Below, one piece after another: positions 18,189-27,359 of a DNA stretch of 55,069 nucleotides. The stretch is from contig CANJZW010000024.1 of the NCBI GenBank assembly GCA_947479475.1, forward strand, positions 1 to 55,069, read 5' to 3'. The stretch comes from Chthoniobacteraceae bacterium. GTDB lineage: Bacteria > Verrucomicrobiota > Verrucomicrobiia > Chthoniobacterales > Chthoniobacteraceae. The notes under the pieces were generated by a model, which did no database searches, was not told the DNA's origin, and worked only from the letters and a program-made list of their open reading frames with translations. The position numbers and the translations under genes were made by a program. Position 1 is the first letter of the stretch. The number at the start of each line of letters is the position of its first letter.

Positions 18189-19163
18189 ATGTTCGCGTAC
18201 CTCCTCCGCCGTTTGTTTTTTTTCATCCCCATCGTGTTTGGGGTGATGTTGCTGACGTTCGTGCTCTTTTTTGTGGTGCAGAGCCCCGATGCCACGGCGA
18301 GGCGAGTTCTTGGGCAGAAGGCCACGCCTAAAAGCGTCGAGAACTGGTTGCACAACCGCGGCTATGACAAGCCGCTGCTCATCAATCACACGCCGGGAAA
18401 GCCGTGGCACGATTCTCTTTTCATTCATCAAATGGGGCGCCTGGCGACTTTTGATTTGGGGACGTCTGACGTCAGCGGGCGCCCGCTGCGAGAGGTTTTT
18501 GCTCAGGGAGTACTGCCTTCGCTCTTGCTGACCCTGCCCGCCTTTTTATTGAGCATCGCTTTAGGCGTCGGCCTCGCGCTCTACCTCGTCTTTATCCGCA
18601 ACGCGGTTGTCGATCTTGCCGCGTCGCTTTTTTGCGTCGCGTTGATGAGCGTGCCGGTCATGGTATACGTGATCTTTGGGCAGTTCGTCGTGGCTCAAGT
18701 TCTCAATTATTTTCCGGCCTTTGGCTTTGAATTGAGCGGATGGTCTACTCCGAAGTTTTTGCTTCTGCCTGTGGTGTTGATGGTGGTGAGTGGGTTGGGA
18801 GCGGATGTACGTTTGTTTCGAGCCTTGTTTTTGGAGGAAATGGGGCAGGATTACATCCGGACTGCCCGGGCCAAGGGGGTGTCTACGGTGCAGGTGCTGA
18901 TGCGACACGTGCTCAAAAACGGGCTCATAAATCTGATCACACTCGTGGTCGCTTCGTTGCCTTTTCTGATCATGGGCTCTCTTTTGTTGGAGAACTTTTT
19001 TGGAATCCCCGGTCTTGGAAACGTGCTTTTCACCGCCATCCAAGCTCCTGATTTTGCGGTGGTTCAGGCTTCGGTGTTCCTGGGTTCGCTTTTGTACCTT
19101 GGCGGACTTCTTCTGACGGACGTTTGCTATGCCTGGGCGGATCCTAGGATTCGTCTCCAATAA
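18189..19163 (+). CDS. ABC transporter permease, OppB/DppB type
   Basis: A 324-residue inner-membrane permease of the BPD_transp_1 family. The start MFAYLLRRLFFFIPIVFGVMLLTFVLF is the classic OppB/DppB first helix, and the EAA loop reads EEMGQDYIRTARAKGVSTVQVLMRHVLKNGL (about 216-246). Near the C-terminus LENFFGIPGLGNVLFTAIQAPD is the expected segment. It begins three bases after the binding-protein gene and ends six bases before the next permease, so the three are one operon. With OppC it would form the transmembrane channel for the bound substrate. Confidence 0.94.
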   Translation: MFAYLLRRLFFFIPIVFGVMLLTFVLFFVVQSPDATARRVLGQKATPKSVENWLHNRGYDKPLLINHTPGKPWHDSLFIHQMGRLATFDLGTSDVSGRPLREVFAQGVLPSLLLTLPAFLLSIALGVGLALYLVFIRNAVVDLAASLFCVALMSVPVMVYVIFGQFVVAQVLNYFPAFGFELSGWSTPKFLLLPVVLMVVSGLGADVRLFRALFLEEMGQDYIRTARAKGVSTVQVLMRHVLKNGLINLITLVVASLPFLIMGSLLLENFFGIPGLGNVLFTAIQAPDFAVVQASVFLGSLLYLGGLLLTDVCYAWADPRIRLQ

Positions 19164-19169
19164 AGTCTT

Positions 19170-20180
19170 ATGAAGTCGCTGGACCAAATCTGGGTGCAAA
19201 ACCTAAGCCTGCTGACGGGCTACAGCTTGTTGGCGGGTTTGATTTTTTGGGGCGCCCGCTCGGAGCGTTGGAGGTCGGCTTGGAGACGGCTTAAAGGAGA
19301 TACGGTTGGGCTGATCTCCTTCGCCGTGATCTTGGTTTATCTACTTATCGGTACCCTCGAAAGTATTGCGGTCCCGAGTGCTTCAGGAAGTCGTTCGCTG
19401 TTACAGCAGCTTACTCGATCGATTCCCCAAGAAACGAGTTACGCCGCTCCGCTCGCGAGCACGGCCTTGTCGTTGTCGGATCCAAAGCCGCTCAAGAGCA
19501 GGCATCTTCTGGGCACTGACGCGCTTGGCCGCGACACTTTTGTGCAGACTCTCCGCGCGACCCGTTCCGCGCTGTGGATCGGTGGGTTGACGAGCCTGAT
19601 TTACATTCCACTTGGTGTGCTGCTCGGAATGATGGCGGGCTATTACAAGGGTTGGGTCGACGATCTTGTCCAATACGTTTACAGCACCGTGGCCGCTGTG
19701 CCGGAGATTCTGATGCTGGTGTCCATTCTGATGGTGCTGGGCAAGGGTCTTGGGAGTATGTCGATTGCTTTAGGGATTACGGGTTGGGTGGGCATGGCGC
19801 GTCTAATCCGTGGTGAGACGCTTAGACAGGTGGAACGCCCCTACATCGCTGCAGCAAAAGCGATGGGACAATCGAATTGGAAGATTATCACCCGGCACTT
19901 GCTTCCGAATGTGATGCATCTCGTGTTGATTAAATTCGTGCTCGGTTTCTCCGGGTTAGTGCTGGCGGAGGCTGTTCTAAGCTACTTGGGGGTGGGTGCG
20001 CCCGTTGGGACTGCCAGTTGGGGAACGATGATTGACGCTTCCCGCTCCGAGCTTTCTCGTGAACCGCTTGTTTGGTGGAATCTCACCGCGGCTTCCTCTG
20101 CTCTTTTCGTGATGGTTCTAGCGCTGAATTTGTTCGGAGACTCGCTGCGTCGGGCCTTCGATCCGAAACAAGGCGCTTGA
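19170..20180 (+). CDS. ABC transporter permease, OppC/DppC type
   Basis: A 336-residue inner-membrane permease. The segment HLLGTDALGRDTFVQTL (about 110-127) is diagnostic for the OppC/DppC branch. The EAA motif is RGETLRQVERPYIAAAKAMGQSNWKIITRHLLPN, and VLAEAVLSYLGVGAPVGTASWGTMI closes the domain. The N-terminus has an extra hydrophobic helix before the usual first helix. It is the partner of the OppB-type permease directly upstream and precedes the ATPase by 30 bases. Confidence 0.94.
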   Translation: MKSLDQIWVQNLSLLTGYSLLAGLIFWGARSERWRSAWRRLKGDTVGLISFAVILVYLLIGTLESIAVPSASGSRSLLQQLTRSIPQETSYAAPLASTALSLSDPKPLKSRHLLGTDALGRDTFVQTLRATRSALWIGGLTSLIYIPLGVLLGMMAGYYKGWVDDLVQYVYSTVAAVPEILMLVSILMVLGKGLGSMSIALGITGWVGMARLIRGETLRQVERPYIAAAKAMGQSNWKIITRHLLPNVMHLVLIKFVLGFSGLVLAEAVLSYLGVGAPVGTASWGTMIDASRSELSREPLVWWNLTAASSALFVMVLALNLFGDSLRRAFDPKQGA

Positions 20181-20210
20181 TCCCGCGAGTTAACTCACCC
20201 CAACAAACCC

Positions 20211-21035
20211 ATGCTTTCCCTGCGAAACCTCAGAATAGACTTCGGCACCGGCCCGGACCGTGTGCAGGCCGTCAAGGGTATCAACTTGTCCCTCGGCGCG
20301 GGGGAGACACTCGCCTTGGTGGGGGAGAGCGGCAGCGGCAAAAGCGTGACGGGAATGGCACTCACCCGGCTCCTTCCCGAACCTCCAGCAGTCTATGCCG
20401 AGGGACAAATTTTGTTTGAGGGAGAGGATGTCCTGAAGATGAGCCCAGCCCAGTTGCGGAAATTGCGCGGCGGAAAAATCGCGTACGTATTTCAAGAGCC
20501 GTCCACCTCTTTGAATCCGGTGTTTACGATTCGCAATCAAATTGCGGAGGCGATTGATCTGCATCGCTCCGACGTGAGCGATGTGGACGCGGAGGTCGTT
20601 CACTGTTTGGATCTTGTGGGAATTGTGGACCCGGCCAAACGGATGCACGATTATCCGCACCAACTTTCGGGCGGGATGCAGCAGCGCGTGATGATTGCAA
20701 TGGCACTGGCCTGCCGACCGCAACTGCTCGTCGCAGATGAACCGACCACCGCGTTGGACGTGACCGTGCAGGCGCAAATATTGGATCAGATGCGCGAGCT
20801 CAAGCAGCGGCTGAAGATGGCGATGCTTCTCATCACGCACAATTTCGGCATCATTGGTGGGATCGCCGACCGGGTTGCGGTCATGTTTCGTGGAGACATT
20901 GTGGAGGAGGGCACCACGCAAGAAGTCCTGCAGAATCCGCAGCACGCCTACACGAAGGCGCTCATCGGATGTATTCCACAATTGGGGCAGCGCCGCAAAC
21001 GTCTGGCGACAATCGATCATTCCACGCTTGGTTAA
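20211..21035 (+). CDS. ABC transporter ATP-binding protein, OppD type, short C-terminus
   Basis: A 274-residue ATPase that energises the two permeases upstream. Motifs: Walker [10 protein letters not shown] (about 42-50), Q-loop [13 protein letters not shown], signature [19 protein letters not shown], Walker [15 protein letters not shown], and the H-loop LLITHNFG. OppD/DppD proteins normally continue past [14 protein letters not shown] for another 40-60 residues with a Cys-rich segment; here the protein ends after TIDHSTLG. The last codons and the stop lie in a tandem repeat (21022-21100), so the tail was probably lost when the repeat arose. No OppF partner follows, so the ATPase may act as a homodimer or use a distant partner. 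Confidence 0.92.
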   Translation: MLSLRNLRIDFGTGPDRVQAVKGINLSLGAGETLALVGESGSGKSVTGMALTRLLPEPPAVYAEGQILFEGEDVLKMSPAQLRKLRGGKIAYVFQEPSTSLNPVFTIRNQIAEAIDLHRSDVSDVDAEVVHCLDLVGIVDPAKRMHDYPHQLSGGMQQRVMIAMALACRPQLLVADEPTTALDVTVQAQILDQMRELKQRLKMAMLLITHNFGIIGGIADRVAVMFRGDIVEEGTTQEVLQNPQHAYTKALIGCIPQLGQRRKRLATIDHSTLG

Positions 21036-21100
21036 GCGGCACGCTTGGTTAAGCGGCACGCAACGGTTTTAAGCGGCACGCTCGGTTTTAAGCGGCAGTC
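21034..21100. repeat. Four-copy AAGCGGCACGC direct repeat at the end of the ABC ATPase gene
   Basis: The 11-base core AAGCGGCACGC occurs at 21034-21044, 21051-21061 and 21071-21081, with a variant copy at 21090-21100. A partial unit (CCACGCTTGGTT) at 21022-21033 lies inside the coding sequence. The spacers are GGTT-like and period is 17-20 bases. The ATPase stop codon is formed at the first unit. Confidence 0.8.
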
Positions 21101-21159
21101 AACGGATCAAGCGAAGCCCGGGGCGAGTCATCGGCTGGCCTTTATCCAAGCCTCGGGGG

Positions 21160-22236
21160 CTAAATTTCCCGAAGCAGGGACGCTGTGGATTCCCAATCCA
21201 AGCAGGCATCTGTAATGGAGACGCCGTATTTCAGTCCGTCCTTGGCGGCTGACTGGGTGCCCAGATTGATGTGGCTCTCAAGCATGACCGCCACGAGTTC
21301 AGAATGGCCCGCCTTGCGCTGTTGCATCACGTTGCGAAGAACCTCTGGCTGCCGCAAAGGATCCTTGCCGCTGTTGGCGTGGCTGCAGTCCACCATCAAG
21401 GAGACGGGGAGGCCCGCTTTGCGCAGCTTTTCAGCCGCGGAAGCGGTGTGCTCGGGGCCGTAGTTGGTGCCGTCCCGGCCGCCGCGCAGCACGAGGTGGC
21501 TGTCCTGGTTTCCCGAGGTGGTGATGATGCTGGTCATCCCTTCCGGGTCAATTCCGAGAAAACTGTGCGGGGCGAAGGCGGAGCGCATCGCGTCGAGGGC
21601 CGTTTGCACGCTGCCATCGGTTCCGTTTTTAAAACCGACGGGCATGGAGAGGCCGCTGGCCATCTCGCGGTGGGTCTGGGACTCTGTGGTCCGCGCGCCG
21701 ATAGCCGCCCAGCTAATGAGGTCGGCGATGTACTGCGGGATGATCGGGTCCAAAAACTCCGTGCCCATGGGCAGGCCCAGTTCGGCGATGTCCAACAGGA
21801 GGCGGCGGGCGAGCTTGATTCCGTATTCAAGGTCCGCGGAATCGTCAAGGTGCGGATCGTTGATGAGCCCTTTCCATCCGACGGTGGTGCGGGGTTTTTC
21901 GAAATAGACGCGCATCACGATGAACAGTTTGTCCTCGAGCTCTTTGGCGAGTGAGGCGAGGCGTTTGGCGTAGTCCAGGGCGGAGATGGGGTCGTGGATG
22001 GAGCAGGGGCCCACTACCACCATCAAACGGGGGTCCTCGCCTTTTAAAATTCGGCGTGCGGTGTCTCGGGCGGTCAGGATCTGATCCAACGTATCGGGGC
22101 TGGCGCTGATCTGCTCTTTCACCTGGAGGGGCGTGATGAGGCGTTTGAATCCACTGACCCGAACATTTTCAATGCGAGGATTGTAGGAATGTGGGGAAGG
22201 ATTCTGATTCAAAATAGAGTGCGTCTCGGGAGACAT
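21160..22236 (-). CDS. aroG: 3-deoxy-7-phosphoheptulonate synthase (DAHP synthase, class I)
   Basis: A 358-residue cytoplasmic enzyme that condenses phosphoenolpyruvate and erythrose-4-phosphate, the entry to the shikimate pathway. Class-I landmarks: the RITPLQVKEQ-like start (residues about 32-43), VVVGPCSIHDP with the metal-binding Cys, KPRTTVGWKGLINDP for PEP binding, GARTTESQTHREMASGLSMPVGFKNGTDG, and LMVDCSHANSGKDP with the metal His. The start at 22236 gives MSPETHSILNQ and a length close to E. coli AroG; the frame is open 44 residues further upstream but unlike the family. Which aromatic amino acid inhibits it cannot be told. The gene name is by family, not isoenzyme. Confidence 0.94.
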   Translation of the reverse strand: MSPETHSILNQNPSPHSYNPRIENVRVSGFKRLITPLQVKEQISASPDTLDQILTARDTARRILKGEDPRLMVVVGPCSIHDPISALDYAKRLASLAKELEDKLFIVMRVYFEKPRTTVGWKGLINDPHLDDSADLEYGIKLARRLLLDIAELGLPMGTEFLDPIIPQYIADLISWAAIGARTTESQTHREMASGLSMPVGFKNGTDGSVQTALDAMRSAFAPHSFLGIDPEGMTSIITTSGNQDSHLVLRGGRDGTNYGPEHTASAAEKLRKAGLPVSLMVDCSHANSGKDPLRQPEVLRNVMQQRKAGHSELVAVMLESHINLGTQSAAKDGLKYGVSITDACLDWESTASLLREI

Positions 22237-22387
22237 AAGGCGGTCTATAAGAATCCACTGAAATAGGTTCTCCTGCAACCAAAGAACAGTCCTTAAGGAG
22301 GAGTTTGGTGAAAGAGATTGTACGAGTCGCAGAATCCGGTGTTTGCTTGTGCGCCGGTGATTGGTCAAAAAACCATCCCGGCCAGCC

Positions 22388-22460
<73 letters not shown>

Positions 22461-22730
22461 TCCGTCCCAGCAAGAACGGGCTTCGGGCTGCGGGGCCGTA
22501 CGGGCGTTGCGACCCGGGGCGGCATGTTCGAGAGGGCCTGAGGCTGCGGATTATCATTAGTGGCTTAAAAAAGGAGGCGGTTCAGCGAGGTTCCACGGTG
22601 TTTCGTATGGATTCTGTACTTTGTGGAAAACGCCTACTGGGTGCGCTTTGATGTCATTTTCAAAGTCATCGATTGCTTCTGGTGGTGATTTCTTACATCA
22701 AGGTGGGATCCCCTTTCTTTCCCCAGAACT

Positions 22731-23651
22731 ATGACAACTCGCCGATCCTTTCTGCGGTGTGCGGCGCTTGCGCCACTCGCCGCCCTCACGCCCTCCTCTT
22801 TCGCGGCCTCGCGCGGAAGCTATATCGACGCACACGTGCATGTGTGGACCCCGGATACGACCGCTTTCCCTCTGGATTCGGGCTTTTCCAAGGAAAAGGA
22901 CATGGTGCCGGCAAGTTTCACGCCCAACGAACTTTTTGCCGAGTGCCGCCCCCAGAAGGTGGGGCGTGTGGTGCTCGTTCAGATGAGTTTCTACAAGTTC
23001 GACAATCGCTACATGTTGGCGATGATGGCCAAACACCGCGGGGTTTTCGGCGGGGTGGCGATCGTGGACGAAACCAAGCCGGATGTGCGCGAGACGATGA
23101 AGAGCCTTGCAGCCAAAAAAGTGCGCGGCTTTCGGATCTACACCAATCCGGAAAAGGCGGAGGCCTGGCCGCAGTCCGAGGGGATGAAAAACATGTGGGC
23201 CTATGGGGCTGACGCCGGTCTGGCGATGTGCCTGCTTGCTGGGCCTGATTCCCTTCCGGCCATCCAGCGGATGTGTGCAGCCTACCCCAAAACACGGGTT
23301 GTGATTGACCACTTTGCGCGGATTGGAATGAACGGGCCGGTTCGGAATGAGGACATCGAGCAACTGCGCCGACTGGCAGAATTCCCGAATGTGTATGTGA
23401 AAACGTCCGCCTTTTACGCGCTGGGTGAAAAAAAGGCGCCCTATTCGGACCTGGCGCCACTCATTCAGACCCTGCGTGACACCTTTGGCGCCAAACGCTT
23501 GATGTGGGCGAGTGACTGTCCTTACCAGGTTCAGGGCGAACACAACTACGCTGATTCCATTGGACTGGTCCGCGACCGGCTTGATTTCCTTGGGGCGGAC
23601 GAAAAGGAGTGGATCCTGCGCAAGACAGCTGAAAAAGTCTTCTTCTCTTAA
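22731..23651 (+). CDS. Exported amidohydrolase-2 family hydrolase
   Basis: A 306-residue protein with a Tat signal (TTRRSFLRCAALAPLAALTPSSFA). The mature part is a metal-dependent TIM-barrel hydrolase of the amidohydrolase-2 group: YIDAHVHVWTPD (about 31-42), VVIDHFARIGMNGPV, and MWASDCPYQ (about 260-268) supply the metal and catalytic residues. Relatives include L-fuconolactonase and 2-pyrone-dicarboxylate lactonase, so a lactone or related ester of a sugar acid is a possible substrate. This is inferred from family only. It is followed at 73 bases by the CDF transporter gene, with no evident functional link. Confidence 0.88.
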   Translation: MTTRRSFLRCAALAPLAALTPSSFAASRGSYIDAHVHVWTPDTTAFPLDSGFSKEKDMVPASFTPNELFAECRPQKVGRVVLVQMSFYKFDNRYMLAMMAKHRGVFGGVAIVDETKPDVRETMKSLAAKKVRGFRIYTNPEKAEAWPQSEGMKNMWAYGADAGLAMCLLAGPDSLPAIQRMCAAYPKTRVVIDHFARIGMNGPVRNEDIEQLRRLAEFPNVYVKTSAFYALGEKKAPYSDLAPLIQTLRDTFGAKRLMWASDCPYQVQGEHNYADSIGLVRDRLDFLGADEKEWILRKTAEKVFFS

Positions 23652-23724
23652 GGGCTGATTTTTTGGGTCGTCGGCGCTTTTGCCGTTGGCCCTGTGTCGG
23701 GTTTTGGTCACCGTAAGCGCCCCT

Positions 23725-24609
23725 ATGTCCGCAACCACGCTCCATGCGCGTTTGACCGCCGGTTCTCGTCTGGCGCTTTTTGGCGCGGTCGTGAACGCCG
23801 TTTTGGCGGTGGGAAAAATCGCTTTTGGCGTGCTCGGCCAGAGTTACGCGCTGATTGCCGACGGAGTGGAGTCCACCCTGGATATCTTCAGCTCGTTGCT
23901 GGTGTGGGTCGGGCTGCGCTTCGCCTCGCTTCCTCCGGACGACTCCCATCCCTACGGGCATGGCAAGGCGGAGACGCTGGCGGCGATCGCCGTGGGGGGG
24001 AGTTTGCTTGCGACCTCCATTTTGCTGGCGGTTCAAAGCGTGCGGGAAATCCTCACCCCGCACCATGCGCCGGCGCCTTTTACTTTGGCGGTTCTGCTGA
24101 TTGTCATCGTGATCAAAGAGGTGCTGTTTCGCAAGGTGCTCAAGCATGGGGCGGAGCTTGGCAGCACGGCCTTGGAATCCGACGCCTGGCACCATCGTTC
24201 CGATGCCATCACTTCGGCCGCCGCCTTTGTGGGAATTACCGTAGCCTTGCTGGGGGGAGCGGGTTACGAGGCGGCGGATGATTATGCGGCCCTCGTCGCC
24301 TGCCTCGTTATCGCCTTCAACGGGATCCGCGTCCTGGGGCCCGCCATCAACGAGGCGATGGACACCGCGCCTCCTGCCCACATCGCCCACGGCGTGCGCG
24401 AGGCGGCGTCCTCCGTGGAGGGGGTGAGGGGCCTGGATAAGTGCAGGGTGCGGAAAATGGGGATTGAGTTTTACGTCGACATCCATGTGCTGGTTCCGGG
24501 CGACATGTCGGTGCGGGACGGTCATACGATCGCCCATGCGGTCAAGGATACGGTTCGGGCGGCGATGCCTTCGGTGGCCGACGTGCTTGTCCACATAGAG
24601 CCCATCTAG
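23725..24609 (+). CDS. Cation diffusion facilitator (CDF) family metal exporter
   Basis: A 294-residue inner-membrane antiporter that would expel divalent metals such as Zn, Fe, Mn or Co in exchange for protons. The metal site in TM2 reads LIADGVESTLDI (Asp46 and Asp53) and in TM5 ESDAWHHRSDAITS. The DDSHPYGHGKAETLA loop (72-86) is a family signature. Six helices are visible. A cytoplasmic domain follows from about residue 210 (VREAASSVEGVRGLDKCRVRKMG, then EFYVDIHVLVPGD). Start at 23725; the frame is open 15 residues upstream. Metal specificity cannot be read. Confidence 0.93.
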   Translation: MSATTLHARLTAGSRLALFGAVVNAVLAVGKIAFGVLGQSYALIADGVESTLDIFSSLLVWVGLRFASLPPDDSHPYGHGKAETLAAIAVGGSLLATSILLAVQSVREILTPHHAPAPFTLAVLLIVIVIKEVLFRKVLKHGAELGSTALESDAWHHRSDAITSAAAFVGITVALLGGAGYEAADDYAALVACLVIAFNGIRVLGPAINEAMDTAPPAHIAHGVREAASSVEGVRGLDKCRVRKMGIEFYVDIHVLVPGDMSVRDGHTIAHAVKDTVRAAMPSVADVLVHIEPI

Positions 24610-24624
24610 GGCGCGCGCTCCGGT

Positions 24625-24680
24625 CGGTAGCGCGCTTTCAAAGCCCGCGTAGAGCCCGCATAGAGCTCCCTTAAAGCCCG
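24625..24680. repeat. Short direct repeats between convergent CDF and L,D-transpeptidase genes
   Basis: AAAGCCCGC occurs near 24642 and again near 24673, with TAGAGCCCGC and TAGAGCTCCC variants between. The whole gap between the two stop codons is made of these imperfect units. No hairpin with a T-run is seen. Confidence 0.5.
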
Positions 24681-25640
24681 CTACTCGATGACCACAGGGA
24701 TTCCGGCCGTCACCTTTTGGACGAGCCGGATGACGTCCCAATTGGCCACTCGCATGCAACCGTGGCTGAAGGCGCGTCCGATCGTGTTGGGCTGGTTTGT
24801 CCCGTGGATGCCGATCCCGGCGCGGTTCAAGGCGCACCAGACAACTCCCACCGGATTGTTCGGCCCGGGAGGGAGCATGAAAAACTGGTCGGTCCGCACC
24901 CCGTGGTTGAGGACGCCTTCGTCCCAGCGGAAGGTGGGCATGGTGCTGATGCCGTAGATGCGCCATTTTCCGGGAGGTGTCGGCAGGGACTGAGAGCCCG
25001 GGGTGATGGGCACGCTGGCCAGGAGGGTATCGCCCTCCCGGAGTTCTAATTGGCGTTCTTTCCGGTCGATGCGGATGCTCCGGCCCTTGTATTCAGGCTT
25101 TTCCGGCAGTTGGGCGATGGCGCGTACGTCCTCGATCTGAAAGGGATCAACGGCGGGAACGGTGAGTGTGTCGCCGATTTGGAGGTGGTCCAGTTTCAGC
25201 GAGGGGTTGAGGTGTTCGAGCAGCCCCTCCGAACAGTGGAAACGTTCGGCTAAAAACTCGAGAAATGAATCGTAAGGAAGGTATTGGAGGTGGGCTTGTT
25301 CCGCCGGTTTGGAGGGGAGGTTGCCCACGAATTTGCGGTCGTCCGGTTTGAGCGTGTATTCGGTGTAGGCGGGGGCGTCCTGTGGCACGGAGAGGGAATC
25401 CGGCAGGCCGGTGGGTTCGAGCCCGTGGGCCATTTGGTAGTGCACGATGGCCTTGGTCGTGAATTCCCCGGGCAGACCGTCTACTTTGCCCGGCCCGAAA
25501 AGGGCGCTGTCCAAAAAGACCTGCAGCCGCACCTGGGCCTCGCGCTCTTTGGCGGAGGGCATCCGCCCGCCGGTCTGGGCGTTGGCGCTGAGGCCGGCCA
25601 GAAGGAGGAGTGCGGCGGTGGGGTGGGTGAGAAGCTTCAT
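24681..25640 (-). CDS. L,D-transpeptidase with peptidoglycan-binding and LysM-like modules
   Basis: A 319-residue exported enzyme. The signal peptide (about 1-21, ending SANAQ) is followed by a peptidoglycan-binding-like domain (RLQVFLDSALFGPGKVDGLPGEFTTKAIVHYQ-type segment, about 36-70), a LysM-like segment (about 125-165, ending LDHLQIGDTLTVPA), and a YkuD catalytic domain from about 190. The active site IHGTNQPNTIGRAFSHGCMR has the catalytic Cys295. YkuD enzymes make 3-3 cross-links in peptidoglycan or attach lipoproteins to it. Size and module order match ErfK/YbiS-type enzymes. The gene stands alone and is convergent with the CDF gene. Confidence 0.93.
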   Translation of the reverse strand: MKLLTHPTAALLLLAGLSANAQTGGRMPSAKEREAQVRLQVFLDSALFGPGKVDGLPGEFTTKAIVHYQMAHGLEPTGLPDSLSVPQDAPAYTEYTLKPDDRKFVGNLPSKPAEQAHLQYLPYDSFLEFLAERFHCSEGLLEHLNPSLKLDHLQIGDTLTVPAVDPFQIEDVRAIAQLPEKPEYKGRSIRIDRKERQLELREGDTLLASVPITPGSQSLPTPPGKWRIYGISTMPTFRWDEGVLNHGVRTDQFFMLPPGPNNPVGVVWCALNRAGIGIHGTNQPNTIGRAFSHGCMRVANWDVIRLVQKVTAGIPVVIE

Positions 25641-25705
25641 TGGAAATGGGGTTGGCGCGTTGCTTGCCTGCGCTAGGGTAGGGGAATCACGCGTTCACCC
25701 CTCCT

Positions 25706-26764
25706 ATGAATCCACGACCTCTTCGCATCGCGCAAGTTTCTCCTCTCTGGACAAGCATTCCACCTGCCAATTATGGCGGAATCGAGCTGCTTTTAAAGCT
25801 TCTCGTGGATGATTTGGTCGAAAAGGGGCATGCCGTTACTCTTTTTGGCACAGGAGACTGCCGCACTCGGGGTGAATTGGTGTCGGTGGCCGACTCCTGC
25901 ATTACCGATCTCATGGCGAGGGGCGAGGCTTACGCTTACGAACACTACGCCAACGCGGCCGCTGCCGAAGCGCTGCGGCGCGCCTCCGAGTTCGACATTA
26001 TTCACTACCACCTCACGCCCGCGTGGATCCCGCTGGCCTCTGTTTCCAAACGTGCCGCCCTTTTCACGCTCCACACCTGCGCGGTGAAGGACGACGAGTG
26101 GGCTTTTGCGCGTTATCCGGACGTGGAGGTCGCCTCGATCAGCCGTTTTCAAATCGCCGAAACGGCAGCCCGCCTTGGGCGCAATTTCCCTGTGATTTAC
26201 AACGGCTGCGACTTCGGTTCCTACGAACCAGTTTACGAGCCGGGGCGCTACCTAGCTTTTTTGGGGAGAATGAGCCACGCCAAAAATCCAGCGGGGGCCG
26301 TAGCCCTCGCCAAGGCGGTGGGCATGCCGCTCGTGCTTGCGGGCCAGCCCCAGAACGGCGAGGAGGAACGCTATTTTGCGCAAGAAGTGATGCCTCACAT
26401 TGATGGGGAGCAGATCCGTTGGCTGGGGCCGGTTAACCACGCCCAGAAAGCCGAATTGCTACGCAACGCCTCCGCCCTGGTATTTCCCATCCAGTGGGAC
26501 GAACCTTTTGGCCTGGTGATGATCGAAGCGATGGCGTGCGGGACTCCCGTGCTGGGCGTCCGGCGCGGTTCGGTGGGGGAAGTGGTCACCGACGGGGTGA
26601 CCGGCTTTAGCGCGTCTTCGCCCGAGGGGCTCGCAGCGTTTGTTGAGCCCACGCTCAAACTCGACCGACGCAAGGTAAGGGAGGCTGGGGAGGCAAAATT
26701 CGGATACCGCCAGATGGTGGACGCCTACGTAAACCTATACCGGACGCTTGCCGCCCGCAGCTGA
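25706..26764 (+). CDS. Glycosyltransferase family 4
   Basis: A 352-residue GT-B-fold sugar transferase, cytoplasmic or membrane-associated. The N-terminal domain starts RIAQVSPLWTSIPPANYGGIE (residues 7-27), with the GGIE acceptor-loop of family 4. In the C-terminal half, YLAFLGRMSHAKNPAGAV (about 180-197) is the beta strand of the donor domain, and EPFGLVMIEAMACGTPVLGVRRGSVGEVVTDGVTGF carries the EX7E donor motif. Substrates cannot be assigned from sequence. It is divergent from the L,D-transpeptidase and 34 bases upstream of the adenosyltransferase gene. No other glycan-synthesis gene is next to it. Confidence 0.92.
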   Translation: MNPRPLRIAQVSPLWTSIPPANYGGIELLLKLLVDDLVEKGHAVTLFGTGDCRTRGELVSVADSCITDLMARGEAYAYEHYANAAAAEALRRASEFDIIHYHLTPAWIPLASVSKRAALFTLHTCAVKDDEWAFARYPDVEVASISRFQIAETAARLGRNFPVIYNGCDFGSYEPVYEPGRYLAFLGRMSHAKNPAGAVALAKAVGMPLVLAGQPQNGEEERYFAQEVMPHIDGEQIRWLGPVNHAQKAELLRNASALVFPIQWDEPFGLVMIEAMACGTPVLGVRRGSVGEVVTDGVTGFSASSPEGLAAFVEPTLKLDRRKVREAGEAKFGYRQMVDAYVNLYRTLAARS

Positions 26765-26798
26765 ACCCCAAAAGCCACCTCTAACTGCTTAAAAATTT

Positions 26799-27359
26799 AT
26801 GTCGATTGCCACCAAGACTGGAGATGATGGAACCACGGGGCTGATGTTCGGACGGCGCGTGACCAAGACGCACCCGCGCGTGCAGGCCTACGGGACTTTG
26901 GACGAACTGAACACGGCGCTGGGAATGGTGCGGGCCTTTTGCGAGGTTCCCGCGATTGGTGAACGCGTGCTGTTGATTCAAAAAAACCTCATCCCGATCA
27001 TGGGCGAACTCGCGGTTTCCGAGGAAGATTTACAGAGGTACATCGACAAGGGGCGCACCATCATCGGCCCCGAATGGGCGGAAGAATTGACCGCGCAGAT
27101 CGTCGATCTGGAGAAAAACCACAAGATCACCTACGCCGGTTGGGCCACCCCGGGCGCCACCAAGGGCAGCGCCTGTCTCGACGTGGCCCGGACCACCTGC
27201 CGCCGGGCGGAACGCGCCTTGATCAGCCTGCGCGAGAGCGGGTTTGAGGTCAGCCCGCATATTCTGCGCTACGTCAACCGCCTCTCCGACCTCTTCTGGC
27301 TCTGGGCGCGGTGGACCGAAACGTTGACGGGTGCGGTGAAGGACGACGAGGTGGTGTAG
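26799..27359 (+). CDS. Cob(I)yrinic acid a,c-diamide / cob(I)alamin adenosyltransferase, PduO type
   Basis: A 186-residue cytoplasmic enzyme that adds the adenosyl group from ATP to cob(I)alamin, producing coenzyme B12. The N-terminal ATP-binding motif TKTGDDGTTGLMFG (residues 5-18) and YGTLDELNTALGMVRA (31-46), together with VARTTCRRAERALISL and RYVNRLSDLFWLWARW near the C-terminus, define the PduO/EutT-like family. A B12-dependent enzyme must be elsewhere, since none is in the window. No cobalamin riboswitch is seen around the gene. It is short-spaced from the glycosyltransferase upstream. Confidence 0.93.
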   Translation: MSIATKTGDDGTTGLMFGRRVTKTHPRVQAYGTLDELNTALGMVRAFCEVPAIGERVLLIQKNLIPIMGELAVSEEDLQRYIDKGRTIIGPEWAEELTAQIVDLEKNHKITYAGWATPGATKGSACLDVARTTCRRAERALISLRESGFEVSPHILRYVNRLSDLFWLWARWTETLTGAVKDDEVV

